Shown here: piece after piece, positions 1 to 9,352 of the stretch
How positions within the stretch are numbered: position 1 is the stretch's first letter
Layout: each line of letters begins with the position of its first letter
Assembly: GCF_029910095.1 (NCBI RefSeq)
Contig: NZ_CP094526.1
Coordinates: 310,001 to 374,000, forward strand
DNA: 64,000 nucleotides
Direction: 5' to 3'
Source: Bradyrhizobium sp. ISRA464
GTDB taxonomy: Bacteria; Pseudomonadota; Alphaproteobacteria; Rhizobiales; Xanthobacteraceae
The notes under the pieces: generated by a model
The model's input: only the letters and a program-made list of their open reading frames with translations
Database searches by the model: none
Told to the model about the DNA's origin: nothing
Position numbers and translations under genes: made by a program

Positions 1-263
1 CCGCGGTCGGCCGGCCCGAAATGGTGCGGGGGAACTGGCTGAAGCCGGGCGCGACCGTGATCGATGTCGGCATCAACCGGCTTCCGGTGCCGGGTGGTAA
101 GCCGAAGCTGGTCGGCGACGTCGCGTTCCAGGAGGCGCTCAATGTTGCCGGCGCGATCACGCCGGTGCCGGGCGGCGTCGGGCAGATGACGGTGGCGTGC
201 CTATTGGTGAACACGCTGCGTGCAGCTTGCGCGATTCACGGCCTGCCCGCGCCGGCGGTGTGA
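1..263 (+). CDS. folD: Bifunctional methylenetetrahydrofolate dehydrogenase/cyclohydrolase, C-terminal part
   Basis: The reading frame is open from base 3 and ends at a TGA at 261-263, so the 5' part of the gene lies outside the window. The visible residues carry the FolD C-terminal signature: an AVGRPEMV start, [10 protein letters not shown], a VGDVAF segment and the family hallmark [10 protein letters not shown] near the end of the NAD(P)-binding domain. FolD interconverts 5,10-methylene-THF and 10-formyl-THF in the cytosol for purine and formyl-methionine synthesis. A palindromic repeat begins directly after the stop. The identity is firm because of the PGGVGPMT-type motif, here with Q instead of P before the Met. 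Confidence 0.93.
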   Translation, partial: AVGRPEMVRGNWLKPGATVIDVGINRLPVPGGKPKLVGDVAFQEALNVAGAITPVPGGVGQMTVACLLVNTLRAACAIHGLPAPAV

Positions 264-412
264 GTGGGCTCCCTCGCCCCGCTCTTGCGGGGAGAGGGTT
301 GGGGTGAGGGCTCTCTCCGCGAGCGGTTGACGGTTGAGGGACCTGTACCCCCTCGCCCGGATCGCATCTCACGATGCGATCCGACCTCTCCCCGCAAGCG
401 GGGCGAGGTTCG
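264..412. repeat. Intergenic palindromic repeat, family R1 (CTCGCCCCGC.. type)
   Basis: The whole folD-ppa gap is one imperfect palindrome. A CCCTCGCCCCGCTC arm at its left end is mirrored by a CCCCGCAAGCGGGGCGAGG arm at its right end, with a smaller GATCGCATC/GATGCGATC palindrome inside. Related copies are at 23545-23750 and, more diverged, at 12190-12345, 26905-27045 and about 28105-28150. It starts immediately after the folD stop and ends at the ppa stop, so it could act as a convergent 3' end hairpin. No protein signal was seen in it. Confidence 0.75.
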
Positions 413-943
413 CTACTTCTTCTTCGCCCGCTCAATCCCTTCCATGATCAGCTTGCAGGCTTCCTCGGCGTCGCCCCAGCGCAGCACCTTCACCCATTTG
501 CCTTTCTCGAGATCCTTGTAATGCTCGAAGAAGTGCTGGATCTGCTGCAGCGTGATGTCGGGAAGGTCGCTGTAGCTCTTCACCTTGTCGTAGCGCTGGG
601 TCAGCTTCGATGACGGCACAGCGATGATCTTCTCGTCGCCGCCGGCCTCGTCCTCCATCAAGAGCACGCCGACCGGGCGCACGCTCATCACCGCGCCGGG
701 GACGATCGCGCGGGTGTTGATGATCAGCACGTCGCAGGGGTCGCCGTCGTTGGACAGCGTGTGCGGGATAAAGCCGTAATTGCCGGGATAGCGCATCGGC
801 GTATAGAGGAAGCGGTCCACCACCAGCGTGCCGGCCTCCTTGTCCATCTCGTATTTGATCGGCTCGCCGCCCACGGGCACCTCGATGATGACGTTGACGT
901 CGTGGGGCGGGTTCTTACCGGTCGATATGGCGTCGATACGCAT
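413..943 (-). CDS. ppa: Inorganic pyrophosphatase (family I, soluble)
   Basis: A 176-residue protein, the normal length for bacterial family I pyrophosphatases. It hydrolyses PPi to phosphate in the cytosol and pulls biosynthetic reactions forward. Visible signatures are the N-terminal [17 protein letters not shown] segment, the YPGNYGFIP block, the metal-binding DGDPCDVLI motif around residues 66-74, and a C-terminal [12 protein letters not shown] segment. The ATG at 943 begins [13 protein letters not shown], a typical start for alphaproteobacterial Ppa. It is convergent with folD across the R1 repeat. Confidence 0.96.
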   Translation of the reverse strand: MRIDAISTGKNPPHDVNVIIEVPVGGEPIKYEMDKEAGTLVVDRFLYTPMRYPGNYGFIPHTLSNDGDPCDVLIINTRAIVPGAVMSVRPVGVLLMEDEAGGDEKIIAVPSSKLTQRYDKVKSYSDLPDITLQQIQHFFEHYKDLEKGKWVKVLRWGDAEEACKLIMEGIERAKKK

Positions 944-1107
944 GGATTGCTCCGCGTGGCCTTTTGGAAGTTGAGAACGTTGTGATTTTTTGTTTGGCGC
1001 AATCAGGGCGCGAAAGCAGCATGACCCCGGCTTGTCGCGGGGCAGGCTTTCGCGCGAAGCGCCCCGGCTGGTTTAGCCTTGCTGCAGCTGCGAGAGAAGC
1101 AGGATTT

Positions 1108-1617
1108 TCAGTTGGTCCAGGCGAAAGCGACCTTGTCGAGCGATTTGGGCCCGAATCGCTCCGATGAGCGCGCCACCATGCGGCCGCCCAGCGCACGATA
1201 AAACTCGGTCGCCGGCTCGTTGTCGGACAGCGCCCAGATCACCATGCTCTTCAGGCCGCTCTGGATCAGGTCGCGGCGCGCGGCGGTGAACAGGCGCCGG
1301 CCGAAGCCGAGACCCTGGAATTCCGGCCGCAAATAGAGCTCGTAGATCTCGCCTTCAAAGTGCAGGCTGCGGGCGCGGTTACGGCCGTAATTGGCGTAGC
1401 CGGCGATCTTGTCGCCGAACACCAGCACGCTGACGCGGCTGCCCTTGCGGATTGCGCTGTCCCACCATTGCGGGCCGCGACGGTTGATCAGCTTTTCGAG
1501 TTCGGCGCCGGGGATGATGCCCTGGTACGCCGAGCGCCAGGCTTCATCATGCGTAGACGCCACCGCGGCTGCGTCTGCAGCTTTGGCCGCCCGGACCTCG
1601 ATCAGCGTTGTGCTCAT
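1108..1617 (-). CDS. GNAT family N-acetyltransferase
   Basis: A small acetyltransferase of about 169 residues. The acetyl-CoA site is visible as LYLRPEFQGLGFGRRLF, the R/Q-x-x-G-x-G/A loop of GNAT motif A, followed by a helix and by WALSDNEPATEFYRALGG, which is motif B. The N-terminal part HDEAWRSAYQGIIP matches the common family that resembles RimI-type enzymes. The frame extends upstream to 1653, but the ATG at 1617 (MSTTLIEVRAA) begins the conserved fold and the earlier residues look like leader. The substrate cannot be told from the sequence. Confidence 0.85.
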   Translation of the reverse strand: MSTTLIEVRAAKAADAAAVASTHDEAWRSAYQGIIPGAELEKLINRRGPQWWDSAIRKGSRVSVLVFGDKIAGYANYGRNRARSLHFEGEIYELYLRPEFQGLGFGRRLFTAARRDLIQSGLKSMVIWALSDNEPATEFYRALGGRMVARSSERFGPKSLDKVAFAWTN

Positions 1618-2040
1618 GGCCATAATCAAAGCAAGTCGGACGGCCGCCTTCAAGGTCTATCCTTAATTATCGGTTAACCTGTGGGCTTTTTGCATCAGTG
1701 TCATGAAAACTTGTCTCGAAAGAGGACAGGGCGGCTGCCTCAAGCGACGGATTTGCCGATCCATCAACAGGCAAGGCGCGGCGGCGATGTATTGTGACAG
1801 CATCGGCGTTCGGGAAGACGCCACCGGACTGATTCGACGGCGGTATTTGCGCGGGTATCCGGCCGCTGCGGCGCGGTCGCACCAGTCAGCCGACGCTGCC
1901 ATGGACGGCGCCGGAGTGGATTTCCGCGCGCGTCCGGCCTATGGGAGCCAAGTCCACCGGCTACCAGAAACGGGCGAGTGCTTGAAGTCCCAAGCATCCG
2001 AATTCGGGCGCGTGCCGCGTCCCGTCGCGAGCGGAAAACG
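1618..2040. other. Gene-free gap between GNAT and DUF2269 genes
   Basis: About 420 bases without a convincing gene. A frame on the plus strand (1703-2044) overlaps the next start by ATGA, but its product is Arg/Ala/Ser-rich without any recognisable fold and looks like chance coding in GC-rich DNA. The stretch should hold the divergent promoters for the GNAT gene and the DUF2269 operon. I could not identify either with confidence. Confidence 0.5.
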
Positions 2041-2508
2041 ATGACGCTCTATTTCCTGGTGAAATATCTCCATGTGCTCGGCGCCATCGTGATCCTCGGC
2101 ACCGGGACCGGCATCGCCTTCTTCATGCTGATGGCGCATCGTTCAGGCGATGCCGCCTTCATCGCGCGCACGGCCGCGACCGTCGTGGTCGCGGACATGA
2201 TCTTCACGCTGACGGCGGTGCTGCTGCAGCCGGTCAGCGGCGGACTGTTGATGATGCTGTCGGCAACGAGCCCGACCGAGCACTGGCTGCTGACGTCGCT
2301 TGCGCTCTACGCCGTGGCGGGGATGTTCTGGGTGCCGGTAATCTTCATGCAGATGGAGATGCGCGATCTCGCGCAAGCGGCGGTCGAGAAAGGTCACGCG
2401 CTGCCGCCGCGCTATTTTGCGCTCTTCCGCCGCTGGTTCCTGTTCGGTATTCCCGGCTTTGGCTCGGTGATGACTATCCTGTGGCTGATGATCGCGAAGC
2501 CGTTCTAA
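2041..2508 (+). CDS. DUF2269 family integral membrane protein
   Basis: A 155-residue, four-helix membrane protein beginning MTLYFLVKYLHVLGAIVILG. Hydrophobic segments fall at about residues 5-25, 45-68, 78-98 and 130-150, and the HVLGAIV..GTGTGIAFF pattern is typical of DUF2269. The frame continues upstream to 1978, but the ATG at 2041 begins the first membrane helix directly. It is the first gene of a likely operon with an SDR-DoxX fusion and a DCC thioredoxin-like protein. That set suggests a membrane redox function, but no activity is known to me for DUF2269. Confidence 0.85.
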   Translation: MTLYFLVKYLHVLGAIVILGTGTGIAFFMLMAHRSGDAAFIARTAATVVVADMIFTLTAVLLQPVSGGLLMMLSATSPTEHWLLTSLALYAVAGMFWVPVIFMQMEMRDLAQAAVEKGHALPPRYFALFRRWFLFGIPGFGSVMTILWLMIAKPF

Positions 2509-2555
2509 GCATGATCCGGAAATGTGTGCAGCGGTTTTCCGGACAGGATCATGCT
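2508..2555. repeat. GCATGATCC palindrome, family R6
   Basis: AGCATGATCC at 2508-2517 is mirrored by GGATCATGCT at 2546-2555, with an inner CCGGAAA / TTTTCCGG pair. The first base is the last base of the upstream TAA stop. I recall near-identical elements as very common between genes in Bradyrhizobium and Rhodopseudomonas. Here it lies inside an apparent operon, 15 bases before the next start. Confidence 0.75.
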
Positions 2556-2569
2556 CAAATGGGTTTTCC

Positions 2570-3898
2570 ATGAGCGACCAGGCATCACGCAACATCCTCG
2601 TGCTTGGCGCGTCCGGCCTGATCGGCCGCTACGTCACGGATGATCTGAGAGCGCGCGGTTTCCATGCGGTCGGCGTCGCGCGGCATTTCTCGCCCGCGCA
2701 GAAAATGAGCGCGCTCGATCTCGAGCTGCCCGTGATGTCGATGGATTCTTCGGCGCTGGCGCAGCTGTTGCGCAGGCATGACGCCGATGTCGTCGTCAAC
2801 TGCCTCGGCGTGCTGCAGGACGGCCCGCGCAGCGATACAAGTGCCGTGCATCGCGATTTCGTCGCGCGGTTGCTCGCGGCGATCCGCGACAGCGGGCGCG
2901 CCATCCGTCTCGTCCAGATCTCGATCCCCGGCGCAACCGATGAGGATCGCACAGCCTTCAGCACCACCAAGCGCGAGGCCGAACAGCTGATCGCGGCATC
3001 GGGAATTGCCTACGCCATCCTGCGGCCCGGCTTCGTGATCGCACCTGCGGCCTATGGCGGCAGCGCCATGCTGCGCGCGCTGGCGGCGCTCCCGGTCGAC
3101 CTGCCGGCCGATAAGGCGGCGACGCCGTTTCAGCCGGTCGCGGTCGAGGACATCGCCGCGACCATCGCCTGGCTCGCCGCGCGCGATCTCGCGGATGAGC
3201 GCGTGCGCGCGGTGACATGGGACCTGATGCAGCCGCAGCCGATCTCGCTCGGCGGCGTGGTCGCGCAATTCCGCTGGTCATTCGGCACGGCGAAGCAGAC
3301 GCGGATCGCGTCACCATCCGTCCTGATTGATCTCGGCGCCCGTCTCGGCGATCTCGCAAGCCGGCTCGGCTGGATGCCGCCGCTGCGGTCGACGGCGATC
3401 GCCGAGCTGCGCCGCGGCGTCAGCGGCGATCCCGCCGCATGGGCGACGGCGACAGGCATCGTGCCGAAGACGATCGCGCAAGGCCTCGGCGGACATCCTG
3501 CGACCATCCAGGACAAATGGTTCGCGCGGCTGTTCCTGATCAAGGCGTTGATCTTCGCAAGCCTCGTGCCGTTCTGGGTCGTCTCCGGATTCATCGCACT
3601 GTTCATCTCCTATGACGCTGCCGCCGGAATTCTGAACGCGCACCATTTCCCGCCCGTCCTGGTCGGGCCGATCACGGTGCTGACCAGCCTGATGGATATG
3701 AGCATCGGCGTCTTGATCGCCTTCCGGCGCACCGCGGCCTTCGGCCTGATCGCGGGCATCGTCGCCTCGCTCGGCTATATGGTGGGGTCGGCGATCCTGA
3801 CGCCGGATCTCTGGATCGAGCCGCTCGGCGCGCTGGTGAAGACCGGCCCCGCGATCGTGCTGATGCTGGTCGCTTTGCTCATTCTGGATAGCCGATGA
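2570..3898 (+). CDS. SDR-type NAD(P)-binding protein fused to a DoxX-like membrane domain
   Basis: A 442-residue two-part protein. Residues 1-270 form an atypical/extended SDR (NmrA-like) domain with the nucleotide-binding motif LGASGLIGRYV near residue 10 and an STTKREAEQLI helix in the active-site region. The last 130 residues contain about four membrane helices (SLVPFWVVSGFIALF, VGPITVLTSLMDMSIGVLI, AAFGLIAGIVASLGY, GPAIVLMLVALLIL), which fit a DoxX-like domain. The start is the ATG at 2570 (MSDQASRNILVLG). It overlaps the next gene by ATGA. The likely role is a membrane-tethered reductase whose electrons pass to a membrane partner; this is inference. Confidence 0.85.
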   Translation: MSDQASRNILVLGASGLIGRYVTDDLRARGFHAVGVARHFSPAQKMSALDLELPVMSMDSSALAQLLRRHDADVVVNCLGVLQDGPRSDTSAVHRDFVARLLAAIRDSGRAIRLVQISIPGATDEDRTAFSTTKREAEQLIAASGIAYAILRPGFVIAPAAYGGSAMLRALAALPVDLPADKAATPFQPVAVEDIAATIAWLAARDLADERVRAVTWDLMQPQPISLGGVVAQFRWSFGTAKQTRIASPSVLIDLGARLGDLASRLGWMPPLRSTAIAELRRGVSGDPAAWATATGIVPKTIAQGLGGHPATIQDKWFARLFLIKALIFASLVPFWVVSGFIALFISYDAAAGILNAHHFPPVLVGPITVLTSLMDMSIGVLIAFRRTAAFGLIAGIVASLGYMVGSAILTPDLWIEPLGALVKTGPAIVLMLVALLILDSR

Positions 3899-4302
3899 CC
3901 GCCTGGCCCGACGACGACGTGATCCTCTACGACGGCGTCTGCGTCTTTTGCTCGCGCTGGATCCGCTTCGTCATCGCCCGCGACACGGCACGCCGCTTTC
4001 GCTTCACGCCGATCCAGTCCGACTACGGCACCCGGCTCGCCAAGGCTTTTGGCATCGACCCCGATGATCCCGACACCAACGCCCTGGTGCGCGGTGGCGT
4101 TGCGTATATGAAATCCGATGCCGCGCTGACCGTGCTGAGTCATGTGCCGGGATGGGAGTGGACACGCGTGCTGTTCGCCGTGCCAAAGCCGCTGCGCGAT
4201 GCGGTCTACAGCCTGATCGCGCGTAACCGCTACCGTATCTTCGGGAAGTACGAGACGTGCTTCGTGCCGGATGCGGACATGCGGGCGCGGGTGCTGGAGT
4301 AG
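3895..4302 (+). CDS. DCC family (DUF393) thiol-disulfide oxidoreductase-like protein
   Basis: A 135-residue protein with the family's defining N-terminus, DVILYDGVCVFCSRW, where a D-G-x-C-x-x-C motif resembles a thioredoxin active site. The middle part RFRFTPIQSDYGTRLA and the C-terminal RYRIFGKYETC also match DUF393. Its ATG overlaps the TGA of the SDR-DoxX gene (ATGA, 3895-3898), so the two are probably translationally coupled. It probably acts as a cytosolic or membrane-associated thiol redox partner of its operon neighbours. Confidence 0.88.
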   Translation: MTAWPDDDVILYDGVCVFCSRWIRFVIARDTARRFRFTPIQSDYGTRLAKAFGIDPDDPDTNALVRGGVAYMKSDAALTVLSHVPGWEWTRVLFAVPKPLRDAVYSLIARNRYRIFGKYETCFVPDADMRARVLE

Positions 4303-4305
4303 ATT

Positions 4306-4386
4306 TCGTCGTTCCGGGGCGATGCGAAGCATCGAACCCGGAACCTCGAGATTCCGGGTCTGATCCTTTGGACCATCCCGGAGTGA
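4306..4386. repeat. Small intergenic palindrome, family R3
   Basis: GTTCCGGGGCGATGCGAAGC and ATCGAACCCGGAAC form a hairpin-like repeat, followed by a second GATTCCGGGTCTG part. It fills the gap between convergent genes. A reversed relative is at 54689-54733 downstream of leuB. Confidence 0.6.
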
Positions 4387-4398
4387 CGAGCGCAGCAA

Positions 4399-5646
4399 CT
4401 ATGATTTGCGTGGTGCCGCCAACACTTCCCTCGCCGCCCTCTCTCCGCTGTCCCTTGCCCCATGCGCGGTCGAGAAGAAGTGCGGCGAGGTCGCCTCGCC
4501 GGCGAAGAACAGCCGGCCGTCGAGCGGTGCGGCGAGCACGGCGCGCTTGTCGGCGTGGCCAGGCAGGGCGTGGGAATAGGAACCGCGGGCGAACGGGTCG
4601 TGCGACCAGCGGGATTCGCTGAGCGGCTTCAGCTTGCGGCGGAAGTCATTGCCGATGAAGGAGACGATCTCGTCGATGCTGTGCGCGGCGAAGGCGCCAT
4701 CGCCAGCGTCTTCGAGTTGCTGCGCGAAGCGGCCGCCGAAGAAGCCTTCGATGCAGGGCTGGCCGAACGGGCGGATGTGATAAGTCCCCATCTCGGTGCG
4801 CATGGTGGCGCCGCGCAGATTGCCTTCCTTCGGCAGCGCCTCTGCGTCATCGAGCGCCACCGTCACCTTGTCGGCGAGACCGAGCGGCAGGCCGCGCGCG
4901 GCATCCACCTTGTCCGGCAGCGCGGGCGAGAAGCGGATCGCTTCGTCGGCGATCAAATTGGTCGGCACGGTGACGATCACTCTGTCGGCCTCGATCGTGC
5001 CGCGCGAGGTCTCGATGCGCACGCGCTTGCCCGCATGATCGATCAGCCTGACCGCACAATTCAGCGCCACCCGAACCTGCGCGCCATAGGCCGCGATCAG
5101 CGCGCCATAGCCGCGCCGTATCCGCCAATTGATGTTGGTGTCTTCGTAGGCATCGACATCGAGGATCGAGACCCGGTCGAGCTCGCAGCCGTTCACATAG
5201 GTCGAGATCGCATCGATCATCGGGTTCCAGCGGTTGCCGGGCTCGAGATAGATGTTGGCAGGCGCGTCCTTGCCGTCCTGCGCGGCCGCTTCGATGCGAT
5301 CGTAGAATTCGTCGAGCGCAAGCGTGAATGCGTCGCGATCGGCCTGCGGAAACGCGTTGCCATAGGCGCGGTCGCGCCAGGGCGGCAGGTCCTTGTTGAT
5401 CTCGAATTTGAGCCGCTCGGCTATACCGACGAAGCTGTTCTGGTCGGCCGAATGCAACCAGCCGCAGCCGACATCGAACACCACGTCGGGCGCGGCCTGA
5501 ATCGTATAGGCCCGCCCGCCGACCCGGTCGCGGGCTTCCAGCACGATGGTGGAGAGGCCAGAGTCCTTCAGCGCATGCGCGGCGCCGAGGCCGGCGGCGC
5601 CGGCGCCGATGATGGCAACATCGACTGTGGAGGGAAGGGAACTCAT
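4399..5646 (-). CDS. Flavin monoamine oxidase family FAD-dependent oxidoreductase
   Basis: A 415-residue flavoprotein. The N-terminal FAD fold is explicit: VDVAIIGAGAAGLGAAHAL followed by the acidic strand end VLEARDRVGGRAYT, the amine-oxidase GG-R motif. The C-terminus has the second FAD contact LFFAGEATSPHFFSTAHGA. Together these define the amine oxidase / polyamine oxidase superfamily, which uses FAD and O2 to oxidise amines. The substrate is not predictable. There is no signal peptide, so it should be cytosolic. It starts at the ATG at 5646 and is convergent with the DCC gene. Confidence 0.88.
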   Translation of the reverse strand: MSSLPSTVDVAIIGAGAAGLGAAHALKDSGLSTIVLEARDRVGGRAYTIQAAPDVVFDVGCGWLHSADQNSFVGIAERLKFEINKDLPPWRDRAYGNAFPQADRDAFTLALDEFYDRIEAAAQDGKDAPANIYLEPGNRWNPMIDAISTYVNGCELDRVSILDVDAYEDTNINWRIRRGYGALIAAYGAQVRVALNCAVRLIDHAGKRVRIETSRGTIEADRVIVTVPTNLIADEAIRFSPALPDKVDAARGLPLGLADKVTVALDDAEALPKEGNLRGATMRTEMGTYHIRPFGQPCIEGFFGGRFAQQLEDAGDGAFAAHSIDEIVSFIGNDFRRKLKPLSESRWSHDPFARGSYSHALPGHADKRAVLAAPLDGRLFFAGEATSPHFFSTAHGARDSGERAAREVLAAPRKS

Positions 5647-5694
5647 GGTCCCGGCCTAGCACGTTCGCCGTCGGGCCAGAAGCCGTCATGCGCA

Positions 5695-5803
5695 TGACTG
5701 TCATCACCCGCGCATGCGGGTGATCCAGTATTCCAGAGACAGCAAAGATAGGGCCGACAGGCCGCGGCGTACTGGATGCCCCGGTCAAGCCGGGGCATGA
5801 CAG
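5695..5803. repeat. Intergenic palindromes, family R3 (GGGGCATGAC type)
   Basis: Two hairpins in tandem: CACCCGCGCATGCGGGTG near 5705 and ATGCCCCGGTCAAGCCGGGGCAT near 5778. They sit between the amine oxidase start and the typA stop. Relatives occur at 53434-53541 and 59150-59205. Confidence 0.7.
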
Positions 5804-5809
5804 GTGTGC

Positions 5810-7636
<1,827 letters not shown>

Positions 7637-7767
7637 GGCTCTTCTTCTGGTCGTGCAAAGGGTCGTGAGCGCGATCTCGCCGGACAACTCGGGCCGGCCG
7701 CTCGCAGACGTGGCCCGTCCGGGCCCGGATCACGCTCATACCTAAGAAATTTGACGGGGACGCATCG

Positions 7768-7800
7768 CCCCAAAAAGGAAGCCCGGCCAATGGACCGGGC
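7768..7800 (-). terminator. Terminator-like hairpin in the typA leader
   Basis: Read on the minus strand, GCCCGG and CCGGGC (7800-7795 and 7786-7781) form a stem that can extend by two G-C pairs around a bulged U. It is followed by TTCCTTTTTGGGG. It lies about 130 bases before the typA start and just downstream of a candidate promoter, so it could attenuate typA transcription or end a very short RNA. Confidence 0.5.
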
Positions 7801-7819
7801 ACCTACCGCGTTGCGCTGC

Positions 7820-7847
7820 AATATAGTCAGAAAACGCTAAAAAACAA
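7820..7847 (-). promoter_or_regulatory. Candidate sigma-70-like promoter for typA leader
   Basis: On the minus strand, TTGTTT (7847-7842) and TATATT (7825-7820) are separated by 16 bases. Transcription would start about 20 bases before the hairpin at 7800-7781 and about 180 bases before the typA ATG. The AT-rich patch stands out from the GC-rich surroundings. Confidence 0.4.
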
Positions 7848-8128
7848 CGGTTTGTTAGCGGTTCGGATGACTGAATTTCAAGACGGAACCGTGGATTTTG
7901 CGAGCTCCCCGGCGCGATTTTGGTGTCCCCTTGGGGCAGGACGCCCCCGCCGCTCCGAAAATGCCGCCCCACCGCGGGTTTCCAGCACGCCTTCGGCCTT
8001 GAAGCTCTGGATCGCCCGGCTGGCGTAGCTGCGGCCGGATTGTAGGGCTTCCGCTCGCAGCCGGCGCGTTCGTCGTCTACGATCCAAGCTGTCGGATTCG
8101 GCGAGGCCGAGGGCATCGGGAAGCCGCG
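7848..8128. other. Gene-free upstream region
   Basis: About 280 bases between the typA promoter area and the next plus-strand gene. Short frames exist on the minus strand (for example 7878-8087), but they show no recognisable domain or ribosome-binding site. I see no RNA gene here. Confidence 0.45.
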
Positions 8129-9289
8129 ATGGCGATCAGGACATCTGCCGCTGCGCCCGCAGCAGCGCTATCTCTCGGGCTGCTCCTCACGCCGCCGGTC
8201 GCAATGCATGCGATCGTCGATGTGGCTCTGTCGCTGGCCTCGGCCGCCATCAGTGATTTCGTGCCCCCAGCCATAGGTGAGCCGGTCGCACTCACGAGCA
8301 ACCAATCGGCCGCACTCGAGACCTACGACAAGGCCCTGAAGGACTTCGAGTCGATCCTGCGCCAGCGCCGCGCACAGATCGATGCCAATCAACCGCTCCC
8401 CAACTTGCCGGGCCAGGCCCTCTACGTTGCCCGCATCGAAATGATGAGCGCATACAAGGATCTCACCGACGCGCTTCCGTCCAGAATCGGAAGGCCCAAC
8501 AGATTCGGAATCCCCCCGGCATATTTTGACGCCGACAATGAGCCGCTGTTCGATGAGTACAGGAAGCTCTTTGACATCATGGAGGCCCCGCCCGCCAGCG
8601 CGCAAAGATCGGATACACCACTCAAGGACGTTGTCGATCTGGCGACTGCGATTGCGCGCGCCAAGGGCCTGGATACCGCGAATGCCGCCGCGGCGGGCCG
8701 TATCAGCCTCGGCCTTTTCTTTGCCGAGACGGGTGGCAAGCAAAATGCAGGAAATGCGCGCTCGAACACATACAAGGGGAGTCTGCAGACCGGTCCGTCC
8801 GAAGATCGAAGCGGTCGAAGGAAGTGGGCAGCCATAAAGGGATCAATCGCAGCCCTCGACCCTGCACTGAGCCGCCGCGACGACAAGGAAGAAGCGCGGG
8901 TCGGCAATCTGGATCATCGGTTCAATCACTGGACCGCCGTGCGAGACGCCCTCATGAACGCACACGCGGATATTTTCCCGGAGGTCCCGGCGATCCTGAA
9001 AGCCTTGCCTGACACGATCGATCAAATGAAGCTCTTTGAGCTTATCCAGATCATTCCCACGCCGACCAGGGCCGCACTCAGCTCGGGCAACCTCGTCGGC
9101 TACAGAATTTCCGATGCCAGGATCATGCGATACCTGCGGAACAACAGCATCTTCGCCTTCGGTCGGGCCGACAGGGCAAGGACATCCGCGACCTTCCGCG
9201 AAATCCTCGATGCCATGTGGCTTTTCAACGCCAAGTTTGAGCAAGCGCTTGCCAAATTCAAGGAGATCAAGGCGGGCAAGCAGGGCTGA
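8129..9289 (+). CDS. Unrecognised exported protein, possibly lysozyme-like
   Basis: A 386-residue protein I do not recognise. The first 30 residues (MAIRTSAAAPAAALSLGLLL..) look like a signal peptide or anchor. The middle part contains GRISLGLFFAETGGKQN followed by TYKGSLQTGPSED; a lone Glu at a helix end followed by a G-S-L-Q-T-G turn recalls the E..(G)LFQ pattern of lysozyme-like transglycosylases. The resemblance is weak. The C-terminus is Lys-rich and helical. The gene is convergent with a cell-wall amidase 63 bases away, which fits a cell-envelope role but does not prove it. Confidence 0.7.
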   Translation: MAIRTSAAAPAAALSLGLLLTPPVAMHAIVDVALSLASAAISDFVPPAIGEPVALTSNQSAALETYDKALKDFESILRQRRAQIDANQPLPNLPGQALYVARIEMMSAYKDLTDALPSRIGRPNRFGIPPAYFDADNEPLFDEYRKLFDIMEAPPASAQRSDTPLKDVVDLATAIARAKGLDTANAAAAGRISLGLFFAETGGKQNAGNARSNTYKGSLQTGPSEDRSGRRKWAAIKGSIAALDPALSRRDDKEEARVGNLDHRFNHWTAVRDALMNAHADIFPEVPAILKALPDTIDQMKLFELIQIIPTPTRAALSSGNLVGYRISDARIMRYLRNNSIFAFGRADRARTSATFREILDAMWLFNAKFEQALAKFKEIKAGKQG

Positions 9290-9352
9290 CATCGGCAGGT
9301 GCCAATCGGATCGCGTTTCGCTGAGGTGCTCGGGCGGTGCGTCACAGGGCGA

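Noticed and set aside
264..412. Possible CRISPR-like repeats among the GC palindromes
   Set aside because: The repeats are dispersed single palindromes of varying length, not regularly spaced direct repeats with unique spacers, and no cas gene is present.
1703..2044. 113-residue frame overlapping the DUF2269 start by ATGA
   Set aside because: The overlap looks like coupling, but the product is low-complexity and has no ribosome-binding site or recognisable fold.
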